The position numbers and the translations under genes were made by a program. The notes under the pieces were generated by a model that worked only from the letters and a program-made list of their open reading frames with translations, was not told the DNA's origin and searched no databases. DNA of 64,000 nucleotides from Platanthera guangdongensis. Lineage: Eukaryota > Streptophyta > Magnoliopsida > Asparagales > Orchidaceae. Shown one piece after another: positions 1-10,746 of the stretch. Position 1 is the stretch's first letter; each line of letters starts with the position of its first letter. The DNA is taken from the NCBI GenBank assembly GCA_039583875.1, contig CM077159.1:2316812-2380811 (forward strand), written 5' to 3'.

Positions 1-1941
1 CATATCACAGGTATGGCAATATATCATCAAAATGTGCTTTCACGCACACAAGCCATCACAACCGTTCGCCACCCGGCCCAACGGTCCGTGCACTCAGTGC
101 ACATTCTTGGTGTTCTAGCAAATCTCTTGCCCACCACCGTATCAGGGTCACAACCCAACGGTAAATCTCTTGAGCATTTACTTCATGGCGTGCAGCCGAA
201 GTTAGTCTTCCTACACCGGGATGGCCCGTAGCCCCCCATTGTGTCATGGCGCGCAGGCCGAAGACTCTTGCTATGCGCTCCAACAGGCCGCACTTTTTGG
301 TCTCACGTCGGACGGACATAGCGCAGGTCGGATCCTCCACCCCCCGTTGCTCAAATCGCCTTGCCTTCTCCGGGTACAGCGTACTCATGGCTATATCAAA
401 GGCGCGGGTCGGTCTCACCAATCCTGTTCTTGGCATTCAAGCCTGGGTATTTCTCTATACCCATTTCTCTCACAGCAACAGCGGGTCTTTCCTGGGTACA
501 CCAGTACTTCCTGTGACTCTCTCCATAGGTGGACACCGCACAAGCACAAATGTCAGGGGTCTTTCCTAGCTATCATGCCAGTACTTCCTGTTACTCGCTT
601 CACAGGTGGACACCCTACGACATCAAGCATCACAAAAGGGCCTTTCCTGGTCACACCAGTACTTCCTGTGCCTCATTCACAGGTTGGACCCAAAACATCA
701 CATGGCTATTTTTCCTGGGCTACCACTCCAGTACTTCCTGCTACTCCTTTTCGTAGGTATAACCCGTAGACTCATTACACTATACGTTATCACAGAGTCT
801 TCTCCGGTTCGTATGCAACATCACCAATCCAGACCAACCTGTCCAGATGGGCTTCACACAGCATGCTTATTCCGTACTCCATTTCCGGATCTATATGCTA
901 ACAAAAGGGGATTTCAAGCATCCACCCAAAGATTCCCAAAAGCAACCACCTCTTGGCGGGGGAAATCACAAAATATGCCAAAAGGAATCCTTCACATGGC
1001 TAGTAAGAAAAGTCGTTACCCTTGATGACCGCTTCGGTGCCATGGACTCAAAGCTAGCTTGCAAGACTCGCAAGATCGTTTCCTCCGCAACGCCGGCTTC
1101 GGAACTCTTGTCGGTAAACCGCAGCACCACCAGCAGCAGCCCCCTTTCCTCTTCCTCCTCCTTTCTCTCTCTCTTTCTCTCTTAACTTGAAGAAAGATCA
1201 AGGCCAAGGAAATGAGAATCATTTCTCTGATTTCGGCCTTTAAGAAAAAGAGGAAGAAGCTTCAGCCCTAGGATCCAGGCTGAAGGAATGGACGGCCACG
1301 ATTCTGCCAAAAACACTAATTTTGACCCGACACAGCCTCTGACACGGCCGTGTGCCAGGCCGTGTGCCTCAAGCGGTAGTCAACCGACTTATCCAAACCA
1401 GTGACACGCCCAGGGACACGCCCGTGTCATGGGCCGTGTCACCAACACGCCTTCAGACACGCCCGTGTCTGTGGCCGTGTGCCTGGGTGAAAAAATCCCA
1501 AAACATCCCGAGACTTCACACGGCCTGTGACACGCCCGTGTCCCAGGTCGTGTGCCCTGACACGGCACAAAGACACGCCCTGTCGAAATCCTTCGGCGGG
1601 CTGAGTTCGTCGACCTGATTTGACACGCCCTGTGACACGCCCGTGTCACAGGCCGTGTTCAACACTCAACACTCACTTCTCGACACTCGACGATCGTCGA
1701 GTAACAATGATCGAGTACACGACACGGCCTTGGACACGCCCGTGTCCTGGGCCGTGTGCCTCCTCTCGACACATCGTCGAGAGAAAAATCGTCGAGACAA
1801 AGGCCGATCGTCGACACAACCTCGACACGCCCTGCGACACGCCCGTGTCGCAGGCCGTGTCAGCTGACACGCCCTGGGACACGCCCGTGTCCCAGGCAGT
1901 GTCACCCAAAAATTCCTGTTTCAGAAATTTGGGCTGTTACA
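1..1941 (-). repeat. Tekay-1 3' LTR (truncated by window start)
   Basis: This segment is repeated with a few percent divergence at about 7395-9336, flanking gag-pol genes on the minus strand, so it is the 3' LTR of a minus-strand Ty3/gypsy element. In element orientation it begins TGTAACAGCCC at 1941, directly after a polypurine tract. Its other end lies before the window. U3 holds a palindromic array (1326-1910). Short open frames inside are on both strands, repeat-derived and match no protein family I know. The 5-bp target duplication cannot be checked because the left end is missing. Confidence 0.9.
1326..1910. repeat. Palindromic GACACG/CGTGTC array in Tekay-1 U3
   Basis: Dozens of copies of a 6-bp arm pair, GACACG and CGTGTC, are arranged as GACACGCCCGTGTC or ACACGGCCGTGT (a perfect 12-bp palindrome), usually followed by GGCCGTGTC. 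The middle (about 1680-1830) also has TCGACGATCGTCGA, a perfect 14-bp palindrome, and related TCGTCGAG copies. In element orientation the array begins about 30 bp inside the LTR, so it lies in U3. It recurs at the same place in the other LTR. Function is unknown. Confidence 0.85.
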
Positions 1942-1942
1942 A

Positions 1943-1953
1943 TCCTCCCCTCC
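1943..1953 (-). other. Polypurine tract of Tekay-1
   Basis: On the minus strand this reads GGAGGGGAGGA and directly precedes the LTR start TGTAACAGCCC. That is the expected position of the plus-strand primer used in reverse transcription, and it fixes both the orientation and the inner edge of the 3' LTR. Confidence 0.85.
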
Positions 1954-2034
1954 TACAAGAAATTTCGTCCTCGAAATTCAGACATAGGAAAGGCAACAGA
2001 AATCAGCAAGAAAAATGTGACAACATATAAAATT

Positions 2035-3176
2035 TTATGTTACAACATTCTTGCTACAGATTACAAAAAACAGCTCAGGGAACTCTTCTCGCATGGTTTG
2101 CTCTCGCTCCCATGTCAGTTCTTCACGGCCGCAATTGTCCCACCGGACTTTTACCATACCGACCGTGTTGTTCCGCAACTGTTTCTCGGCTCGATCTTCG
2201 ATCTGAATGGGTCTAACTCTCGTTGTTAGCCCATATTCCACCGGCACACGATCATCCGCGAGCACTTGAGCTGGATCTTTCACGGCCTTCCGAAGCACCG
2301 AGATGTGAAAGACATCATATAACCCACCCAAGTCCGCCGATAGAGCTAGCCGATAAGCCGCTTCGCCAACTCGCTCAACCACTTCAAACGGAGCCAAATA
2401 TCTTGGACTCAACTTTTTCAAGCGTCGAATCCTGGAGACACCTTTGAATGGCTTGATCTTCAAGTAGACCCAATCGCCAACCGCAAATTCTACGTTCCGG
2501 TGCTTGGCGTTGTAGTACTTCGCTTGTCGATCTTGAGCAATAAGTAATCGCTCACGAATAGTCCGTATGGTTGAGTTTGCTTCATCAACCTCATTTGGTT
2601 TAAAAACCCGGGCTTCGCCCGCTTCTACCCAAGCCAAGGGAGTACGACACTTCCTTCCATATAGAGCTTCATATGGTGTCATACCAATGCTCGCCTGGTA
2701 GCTGTTATTATATGCAAACTCTACCATATAGAGATGATCTTCCCATCTCTTTCCGAAGTCAAGGGCGCACATTCGGAGCATGTCCTCCATTGTTCTGTTG
2801 GTACGTTCAGTTTGGCCATCCGTTTGGGGATGAAAGGCCGTACTGAAAGTCAATTTTGTGCCCAACAGTCGGTGAACTAGCCTCCAATCATTTGACATGA
2901 ATCGCCCATCTCGATCACTTACGATGCTCCGAGGAACACCGTGAAGCCACACAATTTGGTCAACATATAACTTTGCCAAACTTTCAATTGAATCATCCCG
3001 CCTGTTCGGGAGAAAATGTGCCACTTTCGTTAGCCGGTCAACAATCACCCAAATGGAATCATTTCCTCGCTACGATCTTGGCAACCCATGCACAAAATCC
3101 ATAGAAATATCATCAAATTTCCACTCTGGGATCGGTAGTGACTTCAAATAACCGCCCGGCTTTTGGCACTCCGCCT
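2035..3176 (-). pseudogene. Tekay-1 integrase with C-terminal chromodomain
   Basis: This is the 3' part of pol: integrase, which inserts the cDNA into host DNA. The open part (2035-3048, 337 codons) shows the core motif SDRDGRFMS (second catalytic Asp) and [13 protein letters not shown] (catalytic Glu), followed by the [10 protein letters not shown] region of the integrase C-terminus. The last about 50 residues ([15 protein letters not shown]...ELTWERE) resemble the chromodomain typical of Tekay/Del chromoviruses, thought to bind modified histones and target integration. An in-frame TAG near 3070 and a frame change near 3200 separate this piece from the zinc-binding N-terminus, so this copy is dead. 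Confidence 0.85.
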
Positions 3177-4004
3177 TCACCATCGCACATGTTTGGCATT
3201 TAGAGACATAAAGGCAACATCTTTCTTGAGCCCTGGCCACCAGAAAAGCTTCTTCATATCGCTGAACATCTTTATGCTCCCGGGGTGAATGGAATATTTT
3301 GTATAATGCGCTTCATACAGCAGTTCTTCCCTCAATTTCCCCACGTTCGGGACGCACAAACGGCCCTCTTTTCGCAAAAGACCGACATTCCAGGTGAATT
3401 TGCCTTCTGGCCCTTCATTCACATAGCGCAAGAGATCTTCATCCAACTCCGTTGCCCGTCGAACTCGGTCTGCAAGGTCATATTGCACCTCAGTCCAGTT
3501 CAAACATGCAATGGCAATGGAATTCTTGTCAACACAATATATCTCCAATGCCTCCAGTTCCTGGATAAGACGTTCATCATGCCTTTGTAACCAATTTGCT
3601 CTAGCCGGAACTCGCTGACTCAAGGCATCCGCGACAACATTCCCCTTCCCGGGCGTATAGTGAATTTCAAAAGTGTAGTCCCCAAGGAACTCCAACCACC
3701 TTCGTTGTCGCATGTTCAAGTCTTTCTGCTCCAAAAGATACTTTAGGCTCTTATGATCGGTATAGATCTCCACCTTCACTCCATAAAGGTAGTGTCGCCA
3801 CAACTTGAGTGCAAAAATCACCGCCGCTAATTCCAAATCATGGACGGGATAGTTTCGCTCGTGCACCTTTAGCTGGCGTGAGCCATAAGCAATCACCTTT
3901 CCATTCTGCAAAAGAACGCAGCCTAAGCCGCTCCCTGAGGCATCACTATAAATCACAAATCCATCGGTTCCATATGGCGAAGACAACACTGGCGTCGTGG
4001 TCAA
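3177..4004 (-). pseudogene. Tekay-1 RNase H and integrase N-terminus
   Basis: The 275-codon open segment encodes the RNase H domain that degrades genomic RNA during reverse transcription ([35 protein letters not shown]). It runs into the start of integrase ([19 protein letters not shown]). It is the continuation of the upstream RT frame, from which it is separated by one TAG codon at 4047-4049. It ends early at 3177 through a frame change inside the integrase zinc-binding region. Family order PR-RT-RH-INT is the usual Ty3/gypsy one. Confidence 0.85.
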
Positions 4005-4046
4005 CCGATCCTTCAGCTCTTCAAAAGCTCGTGCGCACTCTAGCGT

Positions 4047-5425
4047 CTAAACGAACTTCTGATCTTTTCGCGTCAGTGTGGTTAGCGACAAAGCGATCCG
4101 CGATAAGTTCTCCACAAATCTTCTATAGTAGCCCGCAAGTCCAAGGAAACTCCTGACCTCGGCCACGAAAGACAACATTGGCCACTCTTGTATGGCTCTT
4201 ATCTTCGCTGGATCCACTGCAATGCCCACTCCACTCACCACATGGACCAAAAATGCCACTGACGATAGCCAAAACTCGCACTTCGAGAACTTGGCATATA
4301 GCTGATTTTGCCTCAACGTGTTCAACACCAACCGCAAGTGAATTTCATGCTCGGCTTTGGACTTCGAGTACACCAGGATGTCATCAATGAACACAATCAC
4401 AAACAGATCCAGGTACTCGCGAAAAATACGGTGCATTAGATCCATAAACACTGAGGGTGCATTGCACAGTCCAAATGGCATGACTGTGAACTCATAGTGC
4501 CCATAACGCGTTCCAAATGCGGTTTTGGGAATGTCACCTTCCCGAATTCTTAACTGGTAATAACCATACTTCAGGTCCAACTTTGAATAGATGGTCGAGC
4601 CCACCAGCTGATCGAATAACTCATCAATTTGGGGTATCAGATACTTATTCTTCTCGGTCAGCTTATTCAGTTCACGATAATCGATACAGAACCGCAACCC
4701 ACCGTCTTTCTTCTTTACAAAAAGCACAGGCGCGCTCCAAGGTGACATACTTGGGCGGATATAACCTTGCTCTAGCATTTCTTGTAGTTGAACCTTCAAC
4801 TCAGCCATCTCTTTAGGCACAACGCGATATGGCAAGCGGGCCACATGTTTCGCACCTGGCACCAACTCGATTGTGAAGTCAATCTCTCGCTGGGGTGGTA
4901 GTACAGGGAGATCCGCGAGAAACACATCTGTAAATTCTGCCACAATCGGAACCTCACACACATTGGCCTTAGGCTCAACAACCTGAATTAGTGCAAAGTA
5001 ACACTCTGCACCCTTCCGAACAGCTTTGACTACCTGGAGTGCAGACATCAACGTCCCGCCTACTCCTCGCATACCCGCGAACTTGGTCTCATGTTCGGTA
5101 TTCTGGCCCAACGTGATTTCTTTGGACTGGCAATCAATCATAGCATGCTGCTCCGCAAGCCAATCCATCCCAAAAATCACGTAGAATTCCGATATTGGCA
5201 AAACAAATGCAGTTAAACAAAAATCCCGACTTCCAAACTGAACCGCCACATCGCAAGCTTGATCCGCAAGCAGCCAACAGCCATTCGGCAACACCACTCT
5301 GACGCTATCTGTCTTTGCACGACTGGGTATCCCAAGCCGTGTAAGAAACTCACTAGACAGAAAAGAATGCGATGCACCTGTATCAAACAGTGCCTGTGCC
5401 AGCGTGTCCCGAATCATCACAAAGC
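4047..5425 (-). pseudogene. Tekay-1 protease and reverse transcriptase
   Basis: This is the first part of pol. The aspartic protease active site is DTGASHSF, with its Asp codon at 5382-5384. Reverse transcriptase follows with [35 protein letters not shown] and the catalytic FIDDILVYS, then [12 protein letters not shown] near the end. The first base is placed at 5425 because removing the proposed intron 5426-5517 joins this frame exactly to gag. Unspliced, the same frame is open from 5486. It ends at a TAG (4047-4049) in the RT-RNase H connection, a single-base nonsense change, so the polyprotein is broken. Confidence 0.85.
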
Positions 5426-5517
5426 CTATGACAAACATGTCACACACACAAACCGCAAACATAGGAGTACTAAGCAAAACATACAAACAAATAGTAGATG
5501 CAAAACTAAACTCATAC
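5426..5517 (-). other. Putative 92-nt GT-AG intron between gag and protease (Tekay-1)
   Basis: On the minus strand the segment starts ATAG|GTATGAG and ends GTCATAG|GC, is U-rich and 92 nt long, all typical of plant introns. The gag frame has one base (G) left over at 5518. Joining to 5425 completes a Gly codon and continues in the protease frame. Without splicing, gag reads about 30 hydrophobic codons and stops at 5426-5428, where the TAG of the acceptor is itself the stop codon. Element Tekay-2 has the same arrangement at the same position. A caution is that GTCATAG occurs at both borders, so an insertion with duplicated ends is an alternative for this copy. Confidence 0.65.
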
Positions 5518-6640
5518 CTATGACCACGTCACTCTGCTTGATGGCCTCTTGCAGGCCAAGATTGTATACCCGGGGTTGCGCCTGCGAGGCAGAGGAATCC
5601 ACCACCGCCTTTCCTTTTTCCGCATAAGATGCTCCAGCCTTCTTTTCACTCTTTGGTGGCATCCGACAATCTCGCGCAATATGCCCCATCCGGCCACAAT
5701 TGAAGCAGATACGAGTGTCTGGCTTGGAGGTCGCCCCTGATGTTGCTCCCGTTGCAACTGATGAAGGAGCTTGTCCACTAGGCTTGGACTTCTTACCCCA
5801 TCTCTTCTTATAAAATGGTTTTCCCGATCGGGGCGCCTTCCACTCCGGTTGCATCACAGCCAAAGCTCTCTTCCCTTGCACCCTTTTCATATCCTTTTCC
5901 AACGCGGTCGCGGTGTCAACCAATGCTTGGAAACCTTGGTTCACAGAACTTGACACAAGGAACCTCAGCTCGTCCCTCAGTCCTTCATAGAACTGATTAG
6001 TCTTCCTCTGCTCATCGGCAAATATAGAACCCGCATACCGCCCCAAGCGAGTAAATTCATGCAGGTACGCGTCAACACTGCCATCACCTTGAGTCAACCG
6101 TTGGAATTCATTTTCCATGGCTATCCGTTGAGCCGCGGGAAGGTGCTTCGCTAGGAAGAGCCGGGAGAATTCTTCCATCGATACTTGGGTTAACGGACGA
6201 CCCGCCAAGTGATGTAACTCCATCTCATCCCACCATAAACGAGCTTCTCCTTCAAGCAAAAAGGTAACTAAAGTCACTTTCTGATGCTCCGCCGTTCCTA
6301 TCGCCGTCATCACTCGCTTGACGCGCGATAGCCAATCCTCAGCCTGCGTCGGGGTTCCCGCTCCCGAGAACATAGGCGGATGGAAACTCATAAACCGCGT
6401 TAGTTTCTTCTCAGCTGCTCGAGGAGCCACATCCCTGATAGGTTCAGGCCTTGCCGCCACCTGTTCTGGCCTTACAGCAGCTTGCTCCTGCCTAATGGGC
6501 TGGCTTTGGATCATGGTAAATAAGCCCTCCGCAACTAAACGCACATGTTCCGCAGACGGTGGAGGTGTAGGCACCGCGGCTGGTGCCGAACTTTCATCAG
6601 AACGCTGGGACTCAGACGGCCCAGCTCCACTTCGTGTCAC
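5426..6640 (-). CDS. Tekay-1 gag (capsid and nucleocapsid), unspliced form
   Basis: This open frame of 404 codons is intact, with an ATG at 6640. Gag builds the virus-like particle. Residues about 70-260 match the Retrotrans_gag fold ([27 protein letters not shown]). A Gln-, Ser- and Thr-rich basic linker follows, then one CCHC zinc knuckle, [14 protein letters not shown], which binds RNA. The last about 30 residues are hydrophobic and come from the proposed intron; in a spliced message they would be replaced by protease. Gag is the only gene of this copy without an obvious lesion. Confidence 0.85.
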   Translation of the reverse strand: MTRSGAGPSESQRSDESSAPAAVPTPPPSAEHVRLVAEGLFTMIQSQPIRQEQAAVRPEQVAARPEPIRDVAPRAAEKKLTRFMSFHPPMFSGAGTPTQAEDWLSRVKRVMTAIGTAEHQKVTLVTFLLEGEARLWWDEMELHHLAGRPLTQVSMEEFSRLFLAKHLPAAQRIAMENEFQRLTQGDGSVDAYLHEFTRLGRYAGSIFADEQRKTNQFYEGLRDELRFLVSSSVNQGFQALVDTATALEKDMKRVQGKRALAVMQPEWKAPRSGKPFYKKRWGKKSKPSGQAPSSVATGATSGATSKPDTRICFNCGRMGHIARDCRMPPKSEKKAGASYAEKGKAVVDSSASQAQPRVYNLGLQEAIKQSDVVIGMSLVLHLLFVCMFCLVLLCLRFVCVTCLS

Positions 6641-6967
6641 CTAAAGGTGGACAAGACACACACATTAGCGGTCGTACCCAAGCAATCAACACAAAATCAT
6701 AACACACAGGTTCCTCAAACACACAAATATGCATTCCATATCATGGACATTCAGGAGTTCATTCGTACACTTTGGTGTGCACAAACACGTGCTCACCACC
6801 CCACAAAAGAAGTCGGCCACGACTTCGAGAGGGAACGACCAAGACGACCGATACCAAAAATTTAACAACCCCATCCGTTCATATGATATATTCTAGAAGG
6901 TCCGGCCGGGGCCCCACAGGATATAGCACAAAACAGTCGGTGAAGGTACAAGATGATACCAGAGTCG
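6641..6967 (-). other. Tekay-1 leader and weak primer-binding site
   Basis: This is the untranslated leader between the 5' LTR and gag. At about 6950-6962 the minus strand reads TGGTATCATCTTG. Its first 8 bases match the initiator tRNA-Met primer site TGGTATCAGAGC and the rest diverges. That places the LTR edge near 6968. A perfect GGGGCCCC palindrome lies near 6910. The LTR edge is uncertain: a second candidate is TATAACGACCC near 7339. Confidence 0.5.
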
Positions 6968-9336
6968 CCCATCGCACCTAATGCAAAGCATTCTAGCGGA
7001 AGCCTGGACTACAACTGGAACTCCTCATGAATGTCCAAACATAAAACTCCTACATTTTATAACCTATAGGAATGTCTTACAACAAGTCAAAAGAGTTGGC
7101 ATTATGGCCTTACATGGCTTTCAAACAGTGGCCTAAACAAATGGGCGCGCAGGCCGGCCACAAGAAAAGAAACCACACAAAAGTAACACATTTAGCCTTC
7201 GAGGGCTAGCAGCAATCGCATCAACACCAGCAGGAACATCAACCTCTATGCGTCCCGCTCGGCTCTCCAGCACCTGTACAAGGACAATCCACCTAACAGT
7301 GGCAAACAAAGGCAACGGTCAGCGTTCAGCTGACCAAATTATAACGACCCTACCCCTTCTCTCGGGGCAGCGGTATTCTTCCCTGCAGGCATATCATATC
7401 ACAAGTATGGAAATATATCATCAAAATGTGCTTTCATGCACACAAGCCATCACAACCGTTCGCCACCCGGCCCAACGGTCCGTGCACTCAGGGCACATTC
7501 TTGGTGTTCTGGCAAATCTTTTGCCCACCACCGTATCAGGGTCACAACCCAACGGTAAATCTCTTGAGCATTTACTCCATGGCGTGCAGCCGGAGTTAGT
7601 CTTCCTACACCGGGATGGCCCGTAGCCCCCCATTGTGTCATGGCGCGCAGGCCGAAGTCTCTTGCTATGCGCTCCAACAGACCGCACTTTTTGGTCTCAC
7701 GTCGGACGGACATAGCGCAGGTCGGATCCTCCACCCCCCGTTGCTCAAATCGCCTTGCCTTCTCCGAGTACAGCGTACTCATGGCTATATCAAAGGCACG
7801 GGTCGGTCTCACCAATCCTATTCTTGGCATTCAAGCCTTGGTATTTCTATATACCCATTTCTCTCACAGCAACAGCGGGTCTTTCCTGTGCACACCAGTA
7901 CTTCCTGTGACTCTCTCCACAGGTGGACACCGCACAAACACAAATGTCAGGGGTCTTTCCTAGCTATCATGCCAGTACTTCCTGTTACTCGCTTCACAGG
8001 TGGACACCCTACGACATCAAGCATCACAAAAGGGCCTTTCCTGATCACACCAGTACTTCCTGTGCCTCATTCACAGGTTGGACCCAAAACATCACATGTC
8101 TATTTTTCCTGGGCTACCACTCCAGTACTTCCTGCTACTCCTTTTCGCAGGTATAACCCGTAGACTCCTTACACTGCACGTTATCACGGAGTTTTCTCCG
8201 GTTCGTATGCAACATCACCAATCCAGACCAACCTGTCCAGATGTGCTTCACAAAGCATGCCTATTCCGTACTCCATTTCCGGATCTATATGCTAACAAAA
8301 GGGGATTTCAAGCATCCACCCAAAGATTCCCAAAATCAACCACCTCTTGGTGGGGGAAATCACAAAATATGCCAAAAGGAAGCCTTCACATGGCTAGGAA
8401 GAAAAGTCATTACCCTTGACGACCGCTTCGGTGCCATGGACTCAAAGCTAGCTTGCAAGACTCGCAAGATCGTTTCCTCCGCAACGCCGGCTTCGGAACT
8501 CTTGTCGGTAAACCGCAGCACCACCAGCAGCAGCCCCCTTTCCTCTTCCTCCTCCTTTCTCTCTCTCTTTCTCTCTTAACTTGAAGAAAGATCAAGGCCA
8601 AGGAAATGAGAATCATTTCTCTGATTTCGGCCTTTAAGAAAAAGATGAAGAAGCTTCAGCCCTTGGATCCAGGCTGAAGGAATGGACGGCCACGATTCTG
8701 CCAAAAACACTAATTTTGACCCGACACGGCCTCTGACACGGCCGTGTGCCAGGCCGTGTGCCTCAAGCGGTGGTCAACGGACTTATCCAAACCAGTGACA
8801 CGCCCATGTGACACGCCCGTGTCTTGGGCCGTGTCACCAATACGCCTTCAGACACGCCCCTGTCTGTGGTCGTGTGCCTGGGTGAAAAAATCCCAAAACA
8901 TCCCGAGACTTCACACGGCCTGTGACACGCCCGTGTCCCAGGCCGTGTGCCCAGACACGGCACAAAGACACACCCTGTCGAAATCCTTCGGCGGGCTGAG
9001 TTCGTTGACCTGATTTGACACGCCCTGTGACACGCCCGTGTCACAGGCCGTGTTCAACACTCAACACTCACTTCTCGATACTCGACGATCGTCGAGTAAC
9101 AATCGTCGAGTACACGACACGGCCTTGGACACGCCCGTGTCCTGGGCTATGTGCCTCGTCTCGACACATCGTCGAGAGAAAAATCGTCGAGACAAAGGCC
9201 GATCATCGACACAACCTCGACACGCCCTGCGACACGCCCGTGTCGCAGGCCGTGTCAGCTGACACGCCCTTGGACACGCCCGTGTCCCAGGCCGTGTCAC
9301 CCAAAAATTCCTGTTTCAGAAATTTGGGCTGTTACA
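6968..9336 (-). repeat. Tekay-1 5' LTR
   Basis: This is the full-length partner of the LTR at 1-1941. Position 13 of the window aligns near 7407 and the shared 3' edge, ...GGGCTGTTACA, is at 9336. At about 2.4 kb it has the long-LTR format of Tekay/Del elements. The left edge is inferred from the primer site and could instead be near 7339. The five bases after it (TCACG) should be the target duplication, but their partner lies outside the window. The element interrupts a copia gag frame here. Confidence 0.8.
8722..9305. repeat. Palindromic GACACG/CGTGTC array in Tekay-1 5' LTR
   Basis: Second copy of the 1326-1910 array, at the equivalent position in U3, with the same ACACGGCCGTGT and GACACGCCCGTGTC units and TCGTCGAG motifs. 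Small differences include units degraded by single substitutions. Because both LTRs derive from one RNA template, the array was present when the element inserted. Confidence 0.85.
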
Positions 9337-10140
9337 TCACGAGAGAAGGCAAGATGTCCATGTCCGCCAGATTGAAGGCTGCGGCCACCAGAGCCACCCT
9401 GTTTAGTACGATGAGCATAAGTGTCGGGGAGAGGTGGGGAGGATAGTAGCGGATGCTGAAGCAGAGAGATAATGGCAGCAATGCGGGTAGTAGTGGCATC
9501 CAAGGTTTGAGAATCTGGCTCGCTAAGGATCTTTTGACGGATCATGTCATAGGAATCCAGAAGACGTAGAAGATAACACAAAACCAGAGGCTCCTGAAAG
9601 TGCTTGTATTGCATGGCCAGATCCACAGAGAATGGATGGTTCTGAAGAATGTTGGCTCCAAGAGCCTGAACTTGTTGATAGGAGACAATAGTAGACATGG
9701 AGGGACATGCAATGAGGTCCGCATAGAGAGTATAGATGCGAGATTTCTGAGCCCCCTTGGAGTAAAGAGCGACAAGACGAAGCCAAGACACCTTCACCAT
9801 TTCATCATGGCGAATCACGGGAAGGCTCTCATCAGAAAGGTTGTTAACCATCCAAGTGTGAATAAGAACGTCGCTAGTATCCCAATCATTAAAGAGATCG
9901 TACCCCGGAGGAGGAGGTTTATCAGTGAGTTAATGGTTTTTGCGTAGTGAGCGAAGTAGAAAGTTGAAGGAAACAATCCAGTCTGGGTAGTTGGAACCGA
10001 CAAGTTCGGAAACGGTCCCAAGATTACCCGAAGGAGTGGGAAGAGGAGGGTGGGCCACAGGAGATGTAGTAGTAGAGGAATCAAAGGGAGCATAGAGAAA
10101 AGGAGAGCAGACAAAAAAGAAGACGCTTGAAAAGGTAAGG
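9337..10140 (-). pseudogene. Copia-type gag relic interrupted by Tekay-1
   Basis: On the minus strand an N-terminal piece (LVGSNYPDWIVSFNFLLRSLRKN) is followed, after one in-frame TAA at 9930, by WDTSDVLIHTWMVNNLSDE and LHVP/YADLIACPSMSTIVSYQQ-like sequence down to 9337. The pattern of a short N-terminal module that reads W...L...R, then a helical UBN2/Retrotran_gag-like body, is that of Ty1/copia gag. The frame is cut at 9337 by the Tekay-1 LTR; the rest should lie left of the window. The start is uncertain because no convincing ATG precedes the first module in frame. Confidence 0.65.
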
Positions 10141-10746
10141 ACGGCGCGCGAACAGACAAAGAGAGACCGTGCGAACAGAAAAGAGGTCGCGCTAATAGAC
10201 AAAGAGAGGCTACCCGAACATGTAAAGAGAACGCGCAAGCAGGAAATCAAGTCTCGGGGAGAAGGGGAGATCCCGAAAACAGGCACAAGCAGAGAACAGA
10301 GAAAGGCAAACTGCGCGAACAGGTTGTGTGGACAGAGAGGGCGCGCAGCCATAGAAAAACCGACCGGACAGACGAAGCTCGCAGAAGAAAAGTAAGTCAC
10401 GTGAACAGGCCGTAAGAATAAATGGCAAAATGTGCGTGTGTGGCTGGCCTGCGTTCCGATATCTGTAAACCACATTTCAAAAGAATATTTGTAACGACTT
10501 AAGGCGGTAATAGTTTGGCTACTTTTGACTGTCGCTTGGCGACAATGACTATCGTTGGCGGTAGTATCTTTTGTGTATTTTGTAAGAACAATCCAGTTTA
10601 TATATAGTGGACATTGCTGTGATACTTGAGTTCAAAAAGTTAATCCATGAAGCCTTCCGCTAGAATGCTCTAAGTTAGTATTTGTTTAGTCTTTGATATT
10701 AACATGTAACTCTGCCGACTGTTTGTGGGATATGGCGTGAGGGCCT
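10141..10746 (-). repeat. Copia leader and partial LTR with TATA box
   Basis: Upstream (minus strand) of the copia gag relic. A TATA-like CTATATATAAAC lies at 10596-10607, suitably placed to start an RNA running toward gag, so about 10490-10746 probably belongs to that element's 5' LTR. I could not find a clear tRNA primer site or a partner LTR. The stretch ends where TGTAACATCCC begins at 10747, a possible border of another LTR-like repeat. Confidence 0.4.

Noticed and set aside
221..1185. Overlapping open frames of 100-180 codons in the Tekay-1 LTR, repeated at 7615-8579
   Set aside because: They exist in several frames on both strands of the same DNA, have no recognisable domains, and lie in an LTR. 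Their duplication is due to the LTR pair.
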